Source of the DNA: Tenrec ecaudatus | Lineage: Eukaryota > Chordata > Mammalia > Afrosoricida > Tenrecidae | Assembly (NCBI RefSeq): GCF_050624435.1 | Contig: NC_134539.1 | Span: 42,564,001 to 42,628,000, forward strand | Direction: 5' to 3' | Length of the DNA: 64,000 nt | Part shown: positions 11,085 through 23,004 of the stretch, piece after piece | Layout: every line of letters begins with the position of its first letter | Position numbering within the stretch: the first letter of the stretch is position 1 | Notes under the pieces: generated by a model | The model's database searches: none | Told to the model about the DNA's origin: nothing | The model's input: only the letters and a program-made list of their open reading frames with translations | Position numbers and translations under genes: made by a program

Positions 11085-11345
11085 CAGCACAAACGTAAAA
11101 ATTAGGAACACATCTGATTGCACCTGTAGTTACCCACTTGCAGCCACAATTAGCCATAAACACCCTCTGAAAATGGCAAAAGCAGTTAAGCATGCCTGCA
11201 ATTAAGTAATTGTGGGCATCATTAGTTGCTTCGTTAGTCACATGAGTAGCTTTTATGGTCGCCATGGCTACCTCCTGGTATCAAATTGCCCATCCAACAC
11301 GGGAGCACCAGGGCTGAAAAATGACCCCTCCTTCAACAATTTTCT
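11085..11345. promoter_or_regulatory. Candidate distal enhancer / conserved noncoding element
   Basis: This repeat-free stretch is dense in homeodomain half-sites: CACAATTAG (11145-11153), the inverted pair CAATTA-AG-TAATTG (11199-11212) and CATCATTAGTTG (from 11218). A CACCTG E-box is at 11121-11126. The clustering resembles developmental noncoding elements. No conservation data were available, so this is inference. Confidence 0.3.
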
Positions 11346-12359
11346 GAAAACTGCATGCTTTTCCCCAACTATTGCACATAAGCAAGTGGGGAATGTTTGC
11401 AAATGCAAACCATTTATGTCAAACCAACAAGAAACTGTCATTCTGGGTCCTATGTGTTAGCTGTTCATCATCACTTTTTTTTTTTCTGCCACCGAAACAT
11501 ACAACAAAGAAAAGCCGGCTCCCCCACCCTTCCCCAGGGAGAGTAGCTCACTTTTGGTATCTGGGTGACAATAAAATCTTTCATGAGTATATTCTGTCTA
11601 ATAAAGGTTTATTTACACCAGAGTTACCATTCCCCAATTTGAAAATCTGCTACAAATTTGGAGAGCATTGCTTCCTGTTAGAATGGAAATGATTAGATCT
11701 TTTTCTTTTTTTCCTCTTAGTGGGAAATGGGCCCAGAGACCTGGGAAGATAATTTGGCTTGGAGAATGATGGTCTGTTGATTTGTCATTGAGAAATGTAT
11801 CCTTAATGAATCACCAGCCGGAGAATGAAACATGTGTTTTTCCAAATCCCAAGAGATATACGTTCTCATAATAGATCAGAGTAGAGTAAAGAGATGCATG
11901 TTTTAATTTATATTTATAATTTCATTTATATAGTATTTTCAAGGGGCTCGGTAGAGAACAACAGATTAATCATCCTTTACTAAGTAGTCTGTTTCAGGTG
12001 TACTCATCCTAGGGGCAAGGAGCTAGGCCCTATCCATTCCAGTGAAGTGTTTGGACAGTGTGGAATAGGTAGGCAGGCAGCTAGATAACTCACAGTCCAT
12101 CATCCGTCCGTTGGCTTCTTTTGCTATTTGGAAAGAGAACAGAACCTACCAGTTTGTCTAAGCTTAGTAACCTGGATCAAAAAGGGAGATCTCTGTCTCC
12201 AGGGCAGCACTGCCTAATAAGCTTGCTTCCATGATGGACGTGCTCGAGGCCTGCCCAGTAGAGGAGTCATGGCCATGGTGCTTGGAGCATAATTAGGATG
12301 ATAACCGAGTTTTTCATTTTATTTCATTTTAATTTAAATACCCCTGCCAACCCCCCGAA
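11346..12359. other. Unassigned DNA
   Basis: Apparently unique sequence without gene or repeat signature. AT-rich segments at 11690-11930 contain no coding signal. Confidence 0.35.
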
Positions 12360-12650
12360 GGAGACAAATAACAGAAATGTGGGTGAAGGGAGACAACAGA
12401 CAGTGAAATATAGGAAACAATAATTACAATATAAATTTGATCAAGGATTCCCAAGGGGAGGAGGGTGGTGGAGGGGAGGAGCAAAAAAAAAAAAAAAAAA
12501 AAGGGAGTTTATACCAAGGGCTCAAGTAGAAAATGTTTTGGAAATGATGGTAGTAGCAACATATGTACAAATGTGATTGATATGGTGGGTGTATGGAATG
12601 TTATAAGAGCTGTAAGAGCCCCCCAAAATTATTTTTTAAATAAATAAATC
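12360..12650 (+). mobile_element. L1 3' end (+), A-expanded
   Basis: It follows the order of the long copy at 13440-15060: GGGAGACAACAGACAG, polypurine tract, CAAGGGCTCAAGTAG, CAACATATGTACAAATG and AAGAGCTGTAAGAGCCCCCC. Near 12483-12502 the tract has become a run of about 20 A residues. Confidence 0.7.
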
Positions 12651-13047
12651 TAAATAGCCACTACGGACTAACAGGTACTGTATTGGACAGGGAATCTCTA
12701 AAGTACATACAGTTGCAGCCACGTGTCCAAGGTGACCCCAAAATGTGATATACGTGCAGCGAGGCTTTGATATCTAAATATCCCAGGCCATGGCCTGGGC
12801 CTCATCACCCATTAGCTATATCATTTTGAATGGACACACACACACAGACCTCTCTGGACTCAAGCTGTGTTTCAAAGGTACCGTGCTAGTGGTAGGGTGG
12901 AGAGTGGAGGCAAATCAGAGAGGAGCACAGTAAATAGGCTTGACTTCCCATTGTCCATTTGCCATACTGTTTGGGAAAACACCACAGAAAGGTGAGAGAA
13001 AAAATATTCTTATCCTAATCAGAATCTATGGTATAAGAGTAATTCTC
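12651..13047. other. Unassigned DNA
   Basis: No gene or repeat is recognised except a short (AC)n at about 12836-12846. Confidence 0.35.
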
Positions 13048-13262
13048 ATAGTGTCCTCATGGGACAGAGTAAAACCACCCGTGTGTCTGCCCAGGGATGT
13101 AAATCTTTCTGGCAACTGAAAACCTCATTGTTTTCCCTTGGAGTGGCTGGTGGTTTCAAACGACTGACCTTATGGCTAACAGCCCAATTTGGAACTCTCT
13201 ACTTCAGAGGGACTCACTGAGAGTCAGAACTGACTCGATGATGGGGAGTGAGTTTGGTTTTC
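13048..13262 (-). mobile_element. AfroSINE with fold-back tail
   Basis: The part 13048-13190 is antisense SINE (GTGGCTGGTGGTTTCAAACG, ACTGACCTTATGGCTAACAGCC). The following 13205-13262 is a sense SINE tail (GAGAGTCAGAACTGACTCGATG...GAGTTTGG). The arrangement suggests two juxtaposed or rearranged fragments. Confidence 0.65.
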
Positions 13263-13439
13263 AGGGGGGTTCTGTGCAAGCAAACTAGCCCTGTTCGCAG
13301 TATCAGATCAAGGTCAGTGGCTCAAAGCTATCAGCCATTTCAATGGAGAAAAATTGAGGCTATCTGTGCTCCTGTACAGATGTACAGTCCCAACTCTGGG
13401 TCACACGGTAGGAGGTAGGGGGGTCTGAACTCCTCCACA

Positions 13440-15060
13440 GTGGGGGCGAACCAAGAAGGGAACATAACAGATCAGCAACTGGAGCAAAACAAAGCTATGA
13501 AGATCCTATGGAGCCCCCACAATGGACTTCAGGCTGGGAGGGTCTGCTGCTATAGTTCCCCCATGACCAATGGGGAGGTAGTCATGAAGGTCAGCGAACA
13601 GACCTGGAATTATGTATATTTCTCTCTTTTTCTTTTTCCAATCTTTTGTTTTCTTTTTGTTTGGTCTATGTCATAGTCAGTTTGCCTACTTTTATAAGAC
13701 AGGCATGGGAAGCGAGCCTAAGGATAAAGCAGCAGGACCAATGGTCCCTGGGTGACTTGGAGGGAAAGGGTGGCAGGGGAAGAATGTGGTGAGCAGGCAG
13801 CACCATATACAGGGGAACAACTAGGGAATTAGAGTCAACAACAAGGAGGAGTTAGATATCCTGGGGGTATCAGAGCAACAGCAAACTAGCTAAGAGAAAG
13901 TACTAAGAGAAGGAAATGGGGGAAAGTGATGGTGGGCCAGGAGGAAGGTTAAAGGAAACAGAAGAAAGACCTAGGAAGCAAAGCAGTGGATAGAGATATA
14001 AGCATAAGTGTGTCCATATGTAAATGCATTAATCCACAAAAATAGAGGTATTGGCCTATGTACATATATTTATACAGCAATACACTGAGGTAGTAGATGG
14101 ACTTTGGGCCTCTGCTCATATCTTCCCTCAATACAAGAACACTTTGTTCTAACAAATCAGCATTCTGAGATGCTCACCCTCCCGACACAACCACGGAAGA
14201 CAAAAAGGGTACATAAGCAAATGAGGTGAAGAAGATGGATGGTGCCTGGCTATTAAAAGATACAGAGTCTGGGATCTTAAAGGCTTGAAGTTACACAAGC
14301 TGCCATCCAGCAGAGAAGCCACAAGCCCACATGGAGGAAGCACACCACCGGTGTGATCATGAGGTGTCATCAGGACTAGGCAACAGGCATCAGAAGACAC
14401 AACAAACAAACAGAAACATATTGTTGAGAACGAGGGGGGTTAGAGCAGAGACCCAAAGCCCACCTGTAGGCAATGGAATATCCTCCCCCCCCACCACAGA
14501 GGGGCCACAGGGAAGGGATGACCCAACCAGGGTGCAGAAAAACACACGATGAAATACACAATACTCCTCTGGCTCCTTGAGACTTCCTCACCCCCCACTA
14601 TCATGACCCCAGTCCTGCTTCTAAATTCAGACCAGACTGGAGCATGTACACAGGGATAGATAAGAGATGGGAGCTCACCATGCACAGAATCCAGGAACAG
14701 GAGTGAGAATAGTGATACCAGAGGGTAGGGAGAAGGGGGGGAAAGGAAGAGAGAAAGGGGGAACCTATCGCAATGATTGACACATAACCGTACACCCATC
14801 TCCAGGCAGAAGAACAACAGAAAACATGGGGGAAGGGAGACAGCGGCCAGTGTGAGATATGAAAATAATAATATTATACAATCTACCAAGGGGCCATGAG
14901 GATGGGGGCAGGGAGGGAGAGGGAAGAAAGAGAAGCTGATGCCAAGGGCTCAATAGAAAGTAAATGTCTAGAAACGAATGAAGGCAACATATGTACAAGC
15001 ATGCCTGATGCAATCGATGTGTGGATTGTAACAAGAGCTATAAAAGCCCCTAATAAAATG
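13440..15060 (+). mobile_element. Long L1 3'-terminal copy (about 1.6 kb), sense
   Basis: This is the longest sense example of the lineage's L1 3' region in the window. It shares blocks with shorter copies: CTCCCGACACAACC (14181), GGTGCCTGGCTATTAAAAG, ACATGGAGGAAGCACACC and AGCCCCTAATAAAATGATC at the 3' end. It contains purine-rich tracts (14720-14760, 14900-14935) typical of L1 3' UTRs. The exact 5' boundary is uncertain and no ORF2 end was recognised. Open frames here are shadows. Confidence 0.7.
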
Positions 15061-15079
15061 ATCTTTTAATAAGTTTTTT

Positions 15080-15165
15080 TTTAAGATTTACAGTCTCAGT
15101 CTATATAGGGTTGCTATAAGTCACTGGAATCGACTCGCTGGCAGTAGGTTAGAGTCAATATAAGA
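15080..15165 (+). mobile_element. AfroSINE 3' half
   Basis: AAGATTTACAGTCTCAG is followed by GGGTTGCTATAAGTCACTGGAAT, CGACTCGCTGGCAGTAGG and a degraded GTTTGG tail. Confidence 0.65.
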
Positions 15166-15185
15166 AAGAACATTGTTGGGTGAAT

Positions 15186-15729
15186 GCTTGTGTTCGTCTG
15201 GGTAGACTAGAGAAACAAATCCATGGACACACATATGTTTATTAGAAAGAGATTTAAATACAAGCGCAATTGAACGTGGAGAAAACATCCCAGCCCAGTC
15301 CAGAAAAAGCCCATAAGTCTGATATTAGCCCATATGTCTGATACCAATCTATAAAGTCCTCTTCAAACTCACAAAACACATGCAATGACGCCGAATGTAG
15401 AAGATCAGAGGCCAGTGGGTGGAAAGTCTTTGGATCCAGTGGCGTTGTAAGCATCCAGCGCTGGCAGGGCTCTCTATGTGGCTTCTCTGGTTTCAGAAGT
15501 CTGGTTGCATCAGCATAGGTCCATGCGTCTTGTCAGCTGCTATGTCTTCCAAGGAGTGACAGAGAGAGGTGTCTCCTGCCTCCAAGGAGGAAGTACTGGA
15601 TTTCCCAGAATTCTTAGGAGAAGGCCATGCCCACACTGAGGCCTCATTGGCTATGATCTGATCGACAAGCTAGACTCCACCCCTATTCTCTTAATCCTCA
15701 AATTGACAAACAATTATATATCTACCACA
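15186..15729 (-). mobile_element. LTR-like repeat, antisense, nearly complete
   Basis: It runs from GTTCGTCTGGGTAGACTAG to ATATATCTACCACAG, antisense to the 745-1211 element. Shared words include AAAGAGATTTAAATAC, CCATAAGTCTGAT, AAGTCCTCTTCAAACTCACA and AAGGCCATGCCC. Length is about 545 bp with TG/CA termini. Confidence 0.6.
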
Positions 15730-15731
15730 GT

Positions 15732-15828
15732 GCTGGGCTATTAACTGCAAGGTCATTGGTCCAAACCCACCAACAACTCTCTGGAAGAAAGAGGAATTGT
15801 CTGCTCTCATAAAGATTTACACAGCTAA
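15732..15828 (+). mobile_element. AfroSINE 5' half joined to BovB
   Basis: It contains GGGCTATTAACTGCAAGGTC, CCAAACCCACCAACAACTC and CATAAAGATTTACACAGC. It ends where BovB sequence begins, so the two are adjacent or the SINE is truncated. Confidence 0.6.
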
Positions 15829-16245
15829 GGAGGACCAAAGAAAAATCAATGAATTTGGATTATGGTGTTGGCAAAGAATCTTGAAAGTACCAGGGACTTC
15901 CAAAAGAACAAACAAATCTGTCTTAGAAATACAGACAATATGCTCCTCAGACGCAAGGATGGAGAGACTTCATCTCATGTGCTTTGGACATGTTGTGAGA
16001 GAGACCAGTCCCTGGAAAGGACATCATGCGTGGGAAAGCGGGGCAGTGAAAAAGAAGAAGACCTTTGGTAAGAGGGCTGACACGGGCTAGAACAATGGAC
16101 TCAACATTAGGACAATTGCGGGAGTGGTGCAAGACTGGGTCGTGTTTCGTTCTGGTGCACACAGGACGGCGATAGCAACACCAACAGGACACCCTATTCA
16201 GGGTCACGGTGAGTTGGAATGGACTCGATGGCAGTGGGTTTTGGT
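15829..16245 (+). pseudogene. BovB/RTE LINE 3' end with ORF remnant
   Basis: The sense translation includes GLWCWQRILKVPGTSKRTNK, like the C-terminal LWCWRR-L--P--..RRSNQS segment of BovB ORF2, then ARMERLHLMCFGHV. The 3' UTR ends with GGGTCACGGTGAGTTGG, AATGGACTCGATGGCAGTGG. That tail is shared with AfroSINEs, consistent with SINE mobilisation by RTE machinery. Premature stops mark it as dead. Confidence 0.8.
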
Positions 16246-16589
16246 GGGTCAGTAGTAGCAACAGGAAAACAAACCCCACTTCCTTTGCAACAAGAGATAA
16301 CACGGGCTCCCCTTTTAATTAAATCTGGGGTTAATGTTGGCTTCAGGCGAGTGGTTTCAAGCTGCATCTGAAGCCAGTTTCTCGCTCCCCTTTGGCTCTG
16401 TCTTCTGTTATGCTAGCTTCGTGTGGTAACAATATGGCAGCCCCATTCCATATCTCCACCAACTCTCAAACCCACCTCCAGGGTAAGGAGGAAGAATCTA
16501 TATAGCATGTTGTCAGGAGGGCCACCTTGTGTTTGTGCCTCGTTGACTCTGAACAGCTAGTCTTGCCCGAAGACCACGGTCCTGTTCTA

Positions 16590-17190
16590 GGGGGGAAAAG
16601 ACACGTGGAATTCAAATATTTCTAGAGAACCATTGATTAAATCCTAGACAAGACAAAGACAAATCCCCTGGATGAGGGAGACCATCAGCAGAAGGCCTTA
16701 ACGGGCGTCCAAGGATCCACAGTCACACAGCTCCTTAAGTAGGACATAGAGAACAAAGGACACTGTCACAGAATCTTCATTGGTGGCAGATCAATTCATC
16801 ACAGGTGCAAGCAGAATGACAGAAGCAGGAAGGGGACCATGATTGAGTACAAGCTCTATTGCTATTTTAAAAACCTTACAAAATAGATTCAGGGCTCTCT
16901 GACCATGTCGGTCAGGCATGACTCAAGACCATGTGCTCCTAATGTCCCAATTTCCATCAGGGGCATGCCCAGACACATCAGTTCCTGAGTGTGAGAGCAC
17001 TCTCCCCTAGGACAGCCAGCAAATTCACTGGCAAAGTTTATTTCCCACTGTTGATCACTGGCCGGAAAGGCGGCAATGGAGGCTGAATCTATATGGAGAC
17101 TCCAAATGAATTCAGGGCTCTCACTGTACTCTCTAACCTTTTGCAAATCTAGTGCCTAGACCTTAAGCTTTAATACAATCGCCTCTGGAG
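16590..17190 (-). mobile_element. ERV-like repeat, copy A (antisense assumed)
   Basis: It shares ordered blocks with 19785-20350: AAGACAAATC..CTGGAT..GGG..GACCAT.AGCA, ACAGAATCTTCATTGGTGGCAGATC and GGTCAGGCATGACTCAAGAC. This is therefore a two-copy interspersed family in the window. Orientation follows the minus-strand AATAAA at copy B. No intact viral frame is present. Confidence 0.45.
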
Positions 17191-18487
17191 TCTGGGTTGA
17201 GACTGGAGGAGGGAGGCGAGTTTTCACGAGGCAAAGAGTATTTTTAGGAGGAAGGTGCATTGGGATGCCATGACAAAAGCAAAAAAAAACAGATGTCCTC
17301 TAGGGTCCTGCTTCCAGGAATCTGCTCTTTCAAAGACAAAGCCCTACCCCTTTGAGTAATTACAGTAGAAATGAATCCAATTCAATTACATTCAACTCAG
17401 TTCCACAAATACATCCTAGCAGCCTGTGACCAGACGTATAAGCGAACCATAACAAAGTATTTGTTTTGAAAATGTATCTGGTCTTCCATCTTCCTATATA
17501 ACATTACACAACAGACCAGAGTTAGTATTTTCTGCCAGCTAGGTTCTGGGCTATGTGTGTGCTTTAGGGATTGTGCTAAGAATGGACAATGGTTCTTCAT
17601 AGATTCGATTTCCACTTGATTGAGTGACTTGAGTAGCAGAGGTTCAAAGGTCAGCCATTCATGCAGATAACGCAGCTGAGAAACCCCAGACACATTCTGC
17701 CAGTTTGAGTTCCTTACTTCCTTTTATTCCAGGGGGAGAGGAAAGAATCAGGCGGGGGATAGCAGTTATCTGTTGATTCGTCCAACAAGAAGCACGGCAC
17801 CATTATGCCTTGAGAATAATGCCCGGTGCTGTTACGAAGTCCCAAATGAACTAGAGGGGAGTTTGTTGGTCGAGAAAAGCACTAGACTTTCAGCCAGCAG
17901 CTCAGAGTTCAAGCTCTGTCTTGGCCAGTAATAATCACTGATTAGTCTCAATCGAAAGTTTACCAAACAAAAAGGTTGAAGTGGAAAATCCCATGAAAGG
18001 TTACATTTCCATTAGCATGACTAAGGATGGCTGCCTGCCCTTTGAGAACTAACGCGCAAGCAGAAAGACACACCCTCGCCCTCACAATTCGCACACGCCA
18101 CCCCTGGGCATGTGGCTGCTAGGATCAAATGAAAGATAACCAAAGGCGCTTTTCATTAACTCTCAGGACCAGCTCCGGCCAAATGAGTACACAGGAGACC
18201 AGGCAGAGCCCACTACTGCAGAGAAAGGAAGATTGTACAGAAAGAGCAGGAATTCTCCAACTGGAGGGAGCTGGGCAGGGACCTCGGTTTGGGACATGAC
18301 CGAACTGCAGCTGGAAGGGGGAGCAGCATTGGCAATCACACTGTCCTCTCCTGAGACTGAAGGCACTAGGTGAAAGAGGTGTGGCTTTCCTGGGGAACCA
18401 CATCTTCCCCAAACGGCTCTTCCCTTCGGCTTTCCCAGCTTTCTCAAGTTATAGACCGTTGCTTACCTAAAATTTCCACTGAAAGGT
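17191..18487. other. Mostly unassigned DNA, with a weak MIR-like tRNA SINE trace
   Basis: At about 17868-17950 GAAAAGCACTAGACTTTCAG, AGAGTTCAAGCTCTGTCTT resembles the head of an old tRNA-derived MIR. The rest shows no recognisable gene or repeat. Confidence 0.3.
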
Positions 18488-18830
18488 ATGGTACCGTTAG
18501 GTGCCACTGAGTCGGTTCCAACTCATTGTGACCCTGCGGAGACGCAAATGAAGCATCGCCCTCCTGCATCATCCTCAAGATTACTGTTGTACTTGAATCC
18601 ATTATGGAAGCCACATGTCAATGTGTCCCCTTGGGAGTCTTCTCACTTTTCACCGACCCTCTACCGAGCACAAAGTCTTTTTCTAAAGACTGGCTCTTTT
18701 CGAGGTCATGATAACATACATGTCCAAAGTAGAGGAGTTGCAATCTCACCATCTCATTCTAAGGAACAGTCTGGCTGGACTTCTTCCAGGATAGATTGGT
18801 TTGATCGGCAGTTCCCGGTTCTTTTGAGAT
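18488..18830 (-). mobile_element. BovB/RTE 3' end, antisense
   Basis: It contains antisense BovB words: TTAGGTGCCACTGAGTCGG, AACTCATTGTGACCCTG, CATGTCCAAAGTAGAGG, GCAATCTCACCATC and CTGGACTTCTTCCAGGATAG. The order matches the complement of 21575-22005. Confidence 0.75.
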
Positions 18831-19784
18831 TCTTCGCCAGTTCAGGAGGTTATGGAGAATGGTTGGAGATTCCAAAATGGCAATCGATAGATTTCTTTCC
18901 AAAGGACACAGGATGATTCTCAGGGCTTATGATGAAGAAGTTTTAAGAAAATTGTGGGTAGCAAAGGCGATCCTATAAGAATTGTGTTGGGAAGCCTTAC
19001 CCTACCTGTGCTATCAGCCCCAAACGCCAAGAATATTGAAAAGGGACTCTGCTTTGATTCCTCAAAGATACCTGTGACACAGATGATCTACTTGGTATGA
19101 CTCTTCTGCCCATAGTCTTTGAAGTTCCCAGCAGCCACCTGGGTAGGATGCAAATAAGGTGTTTGGGACTCTGATGTGGAGATTGATCAGTTTTGCCATT
19201 TTGGTGGGTATAAAGTGAGTGCCCTCAACTGCATGGACCGGGTAAGCCCAGCATGACTTTGGGACCCCAAGATCTCTGCTTGGAGAGGCAGCAGTATCCG
19301 TGGCACCAAGAGCAGCAAGCTTTCCAGCCCATGGAATGAAGAAAGTTGAGTGGTTGGGCAGGAGGCTAGCGTGCAGAGTGGAGTATAGAATGCTTGTTAG
19401 GCATTTATCAGAACTAAAGAGAGTTTGCAACATTCGTACGCGCAGGCAGAGGCCATGGGGACATGTGGCTAGGAGGCCAAGGACCCAGGAAAGACACTGT
19501 CAGCATCGATCACATTTAGTGAAGTGATTACTGCTTTGGGTCCATGCTTTTAAGCAACGGAAACCCGATTTTGTCTAGGACAAAAGCTCCAGCTAATTGT
19601 TTCACTGCGGAAATAGTGGATGGTTTCTCCTCTTTGGTTGTTCTGTTCTTCTTCTGCTTTCCTTTCGTCTTCAAAATCAAAACAGCCTTGATCCGTCAGG
19701 TCTTCTTCATGATATCGGGTTCTATATGAATACTTCTTGTGTTTTAGCAGGGAAAAAAAGACCCCGAACTCAAACATATTTTAT
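18831..19784. other. Unassigned DNA
   Basis: Sequence after the BovB end shows no family I can name. Frames of up to 123 codons (19062-19433, minus) lack recognisable domains. Confidence 0.35.
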
Positions 19785-20912
19785 ATAGAGAGATCTCTTT
19801 ACCGAGTCTTAGAAGAGAGACAAGAAAAAGACAAATCAGCTGGATAAGGGGGACCATTAGCATGAGGCCATCAACATGTCCTGAGGGTTCATGGCCAGGT
19901 TGTTAATTACAGAGCATAGAGCATGGGGAACATTTGTCACAAAATCATGATTGGAAGTAGATCCACTTATCACTGTTGCAGACAAGACTACAGAATCAGA
20001 AAAGGGATCGTGTTTGCCATCCATACATTACTGCACATTTATAGGATTGGTTCAGAGGTCCTATGAGCAAGATCTCTTGACCTTGGTCAGTGTATGACTC
20101 ATGACTATGTGTACCCCCAGCAGGGTACCCTGATTTCCATTAAGGGCATGTCCAGGCTGGCATGGGAGTTGTAGAGTGAATTTAAAACCTACTCAAACAC
20201 ATCCACCTGAGGGTGAAAACATTGCTGGGGAATGGTCAGAAATAACCCAAGGGAAGCTGAATTCAAGTTCAGACTGAAGATGGATTTAGGATTCCCACCA
20301 TAGCCTTCTGCAAACCGAGTTGCTCTGTCTCACACAGCACTCTTAATTCTATAACTCATTTCAATAGCCACACATAACTCACAGACCATGTGCATGATTA
20401 TGGGTTTATTATGGAAGTTAACAGACTACAATGCAAGTGCGAAGTCCTCAGGATCCACCTGCTCAGGAGGGACAAATTACTAAACTCCTTTAGAGATGTT
20501 AATAAGCACCCGAAGGGCATGCCACTCCACTCTAAGCCTCCACTGGAAGGTACTCAGCTCCTGCTCTGTGGGTTAGCAAACCAAGCTCCCTGAATCAAGT
20601 GTCTGGAGGCACCCTACTCCGCAAGCCATCCTCTGGACCCAAACACTCACGTTTACTTCCTCTGTGCGCTGGGAAGTCCATTGTCCGTCTGTCTCATGCT
20701 CTGGCTCCTGATTCTGCAGCTGGTGCTCTTCATTCCCTCCTCTGTGTCAAAGCTCTCCTGGATCCTGGAGGTCCGCCGCAAATGGGATTTGGTGTCCAGA
20801 GGGTGAGCTCCACTCCTGGCTCTGAGGTGACTAATTTTCTACCCGGCAGTAGGACAATCACCATGAATCCTGTATCCTCCCTCAGTTTCTCTTAGCCAGA
20901 CCCACCCAAAAC
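19785..20912 (-). mobile_element. ERV-like repeat, copy B
   Basis: The 5' part is homologous to 16590-17190. In the middle GGGTTTATTATGGAAG (about 20400) would be an AATAAA signal on the minus strand, as in an antisense LTR. The region beyond, to about 20912, is GC-balanced and may be LTR U3. No intact viral gene is seen; the family is unconfirmed. Confidence 0.45.
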
Positions 20913-21574
20913 AAAGGTTTCGGTGGGAGTTAGAAGAGCCACATTCAGTATTCACTACGCTGCACAGTACTCAGAACTTAAGCTTGATAAAGACTTAAAC
21001 TCAACAATTTTTCCATATGACACTTTTCCACAGCGCTCTCTTTCATCATTCAAATCCAGCAAGCCCTATTTCCTTGATGGCATCTGCCTGGATTGGAGCT
21101 TCTTTGGTCAAGGCTGAGTCAGTAAAAGGGAGTAAAGTGGAATCCTGAACGAATTCTGCAGACTCTCACTGTTCTTACCAGGATTTGGCACTTTTTTTTT
21201 TTTAATAAACGTTTCTTCGTTTGCTGCATGCCCTCAGGACATTTTACAATGACTTTCAATAGTCGATTTTGTATATATAGTTTTCATTAGGTATACCTGC
21301 TTCACAGAAAAGTAAGGATGAAATCCTTCATACCAATCATTTCAGAAGTAGGACTCTAGAAGGTTCTTAAATAGAGGTCTTAAGCATGATCACGATATTT
21401 CTCTGGCTCTTGGGTAGAGAAGAGTCAAAGGAAGAGTAGACGGGGAGTCACACGAGTTAAAAGGTAAATGGAAATACAGCGAAGAGGGACAATGGTGACT
21501 AAAATGGTAGTGTGGAGCTGATGAAAGTAGCAAAGACAATGTCTGTTGTACATCATTGCTCTCCCGCTGCCTGA
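20913..21574. other. Unassigned DNA
   Basis: No gene is recognised. There is a T-rich run at about 21191-21202. Frames are short and not convincing. Confidence 0.35.
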
Positions 21575-22005
21575 GCTGTGCCTGACTCAAGCCATGGTAT
21601 TCTCAATCGCTTCATATTCATGTGCAAGTTGGTCATTGAATAAGGGAGATAGTAGAAGAATCGATGTATTTGACTTGTGGTGCTGGAGAAGAATATTGAA
21701 AGAACCAAGGCCTGCTAAAAGGACAAAGCAATCTTTGTTGGAAGAAGTTCAGGCCAGAGTGCTCCTTATAGAAGCAAGGATGACAAGACTTCGTCTTACA
21801 TACTGGGGATACATTGTCAGCAAGTGGAGGGAGAGGGAAGGAGGAGGAAACCCTCAAGGAGAGGGATGGACACCGTGGTTGCATCGATAGGCTCAGGCAT
21901 AGGAACAATTGTCTGATGGCGCAGGACTGGGCAGTGTTTCGTTCTGTTGTGCAAAGGGTCACTGTGACTTGGAGCCGGCTTGACGGCACCTAACAAGAAC
22001 AATAT
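21575..22005 (+). pseudogene. BovB/RTE LINE 3' end with ORF2 C-terminal remnant
   Basis: The translation contains RRIDVFDLWCWRRILKEP, then AKRTKQSLLEEVQ and ARMTRLRLTYWGYI, matching the C-terminal DLWCWRRLL...RRSNQS segment of RTE/BovB ORF2. The 3' UTR has CAGGACTGGGCAGTGTTTCG and ends GACGGCACCTAACAAG. Frameshifts make it non-functional. Confidence 0.85.
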
Positions 22006-23004
22006 AAAGTACTTTAAAAATTATTTCTTGGATGAAAGAATAAATGACTCTTGCCATGTCTAAGTATGCATTATTAAGCTTCTGATCACTAACTTCTCTT
22101 TTGCTATGATTCTGGAATAAGGCAAGACTTGTTCTGTGGAGAAGATTGAAAAGGTATGGTAGATATTCTAGTGTATGTAGCAGGAAACCTGTGGGGGTGC
22201 TCGGACAGCTCATGTCCTCTGAGCCAGGAAAGGTCCATACAAGAGACACATTCAATCAGGCCATCGAAGAGTAATGCTATTAAAGAGAGGGGGAAGGGGA
22301 AGTCTTAGAACCACTAACTACTTTCTTATTGTTTTAAAAAAGAAACCTTTTCATTAGCATGAAGTTCTGGAATATTGACTGGATTTATAATTCTAGTGAA
22401 ATTTAACATTATCCCTTTCTCAATGTCATTAACTATAAATTAAGCAGGCAGAGTGAGCTGATCTAGACAGGTCCAGCTACTTCTAACACGCCAAGAGTCT
22501 AGGCTCCATGCTTGGAAACCTGGGAGGAATAAATTACGAAAGAAACAAAATGCTTTTCCTAGCAGATGCTAAAGTCGAACCAGAACTGACACATCTTAAT
22601 TTGGAATATGTGTTGTTTCCCTCTTACCCTTGAACTTCACACATGTCAGACTGCATTTTAGAAGAGCTTTTAAAAAATGAATGATGAATTACAATAAAAG
22701 TAAGAGAGAGCTTAGAGATGAATAGAGAAAATATGGTTCTATTGAGCAAATCATGATTATATTTGTCACTAGAAGTTATTGAAGTTATTAAAAATTAAGC
22801 AACACATAAATGAATGAATCTCAGCCCAAGCTGCTACCCTCTTTCTGTACTAGATTGATTACTAACAATTATTTTCATTTGTAATGATTTTTAAAAAAAA
22901 TTGGGGGACTCAATGAATTCTTTGAAAAGCCTAAGAAATACACACACACACACACACTTACACACAGGAAAATGTGCATATCTATAAATTTATATGTATA
23001 ATTC
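22006..23004. other. Unassigned AT-rich DNA
   Basis: No gene or repeat family is recognised apart from an (AC)9 microsatellite at 22940-22957. Confidence 0.35.
22940..22957 (+). repeat. (AC)9 microsatellite
   Basis: A clean dinucleotide run; a likely length-polymorphic marker. Confidence 0.9.

Noticed and set aside
14440-14889. 149-codon minus-strand ORF
   Set aside because: It lies antisense within the long L1 3'-terminal copy.
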